Assembly: GCA_900764225.1 (NCBI GenBank) | Contig: CAAFNG010000344.1 | Location: 1 to 5,546 of the forward strand | From: Lachnospiraceae bacterium | GTDB taxonomy: Bacteria; Bacillota; Clostridia; Lachnospirales; Lachnospiraceae | Direction: 5' to 3' | DNA length: 5,546 bases | Shown: positions 5,513 to 5,546 of the stretch, in pieces | Position numbering within the stretch: the first letter of the stretch is position 1 | How the letters are laid out: every line of letters starts with the position of its first letter | The notes under the pieces: model-generated | Database searches by the model: none | What the model was told of the DNA's origin: nothing | Seen by the model: the letters and a program-made list of their open reading frames with translations, nothing else | Made by a program: the position numbers and the translations under genes

Positions 5513-5541
5513 TTGACAAGCATAAAACCCTATGGTAATAT
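5513..5541 (+). promoter_or_regulatory. Strong sigma-A promoter for a gene beyond the window
   Basis: A perfect TTGACA (5513-5518) is followed after 17 bp by TAATAT (5536-5541), with TGG before it (5533-5535) as an extended -10, and by A-rich DNA upstream. The transcript would start about at the window end, so the gene it drives is unseen. Confidence 0.75.
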
Positions 5542-5546
5542 AACTG

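Noticed and set aside
5500..5538. Short open frame starting at the ATG near 5500
   Set aside because: Only 12 codons, no ribosome binding site (upstream is a run of A), and it overlaps the strong promoter.
65..5546. Mobile element, CRISPR array, defence or toxin-antitoxin system
   Set aside because: No transposase, integrase, terminal inverted repeats, regular spacer arrays or small paired genes are seen; all genes belong to ordinary metabolic or envelope families.

Overview
The window reads as one end of an assembled contig from an anaerobic gut-type Firmicute, most likely class Clostridia and plausibly Lachnospiraceae. This rests on the mid-range GC by eye, strong AGGAGG-type ribosome binding sites, consensus sigma-A promoters with extended -10 elements, two Gram-positive style lipoproteins, and a coaBC / ECF S-component / coaX cluster. 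The taxonomic call is inference; no phylogenetic marker is present. Bases 1-64 are not biological: they are an Illumina Nextera i7 adapter ending in the Tn5 mosaic end, so genomic sequence starts at base 65.

Layout. 65-225 is the upstream region of the first gene and holds an imperfect tandem duplication of about 41-47 bp. 226-738 (+) encodes a small SH3b-domain lipoprotein. It converges on luxS (837-1316, minus strand), and the two share a long bidirectional terminator hairpin (748-810). Between luxS and the next gene lies a divergent promoter region (about 1371-1466). From there, on the plus strand, run a cyclophilin-type peptidyl-prolyl isomerase lipoprotein (1561-2472), coaBC (2487-3680), an ECF transporter S component best read as the pantothenate-specific PanT (3866-4498), and coaX (4533-5297). 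A 185-nt leader with small hairpins separates coaBC from panT. A large stem-loop ending in TTTT (5312-5394) follows coaX. The last 150 bases are AT-rich and end in a strong promoter (5513-5541) aimed at a gene beyond the window.

How the genes work together. PanT would take up pantothenate using the shared ECF energising module, which is not in the window. CoaX (type III pantothenate kinase) phosphorylates it. CoaBC adds cysteine and decarboxylates to give 4'-phosphopantetheine. This covers CoA synthesis from uptake through the third step; coaD and coaE must lie elsewhere. The isomerase lipoprotein appears to be transcribed with coaBC (14-nt gap), but no functional link is evident. LuxS recycles S-ribosylhomocysteine and produces the AI-2 precursor. 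I see no mobile element, CRISPR, RNA gene or defence system, and nothing that amounts to a new system. The points worth a second look are the adapter artefact, the duplicated promoter region, the panT leader and the structured element after coaX.
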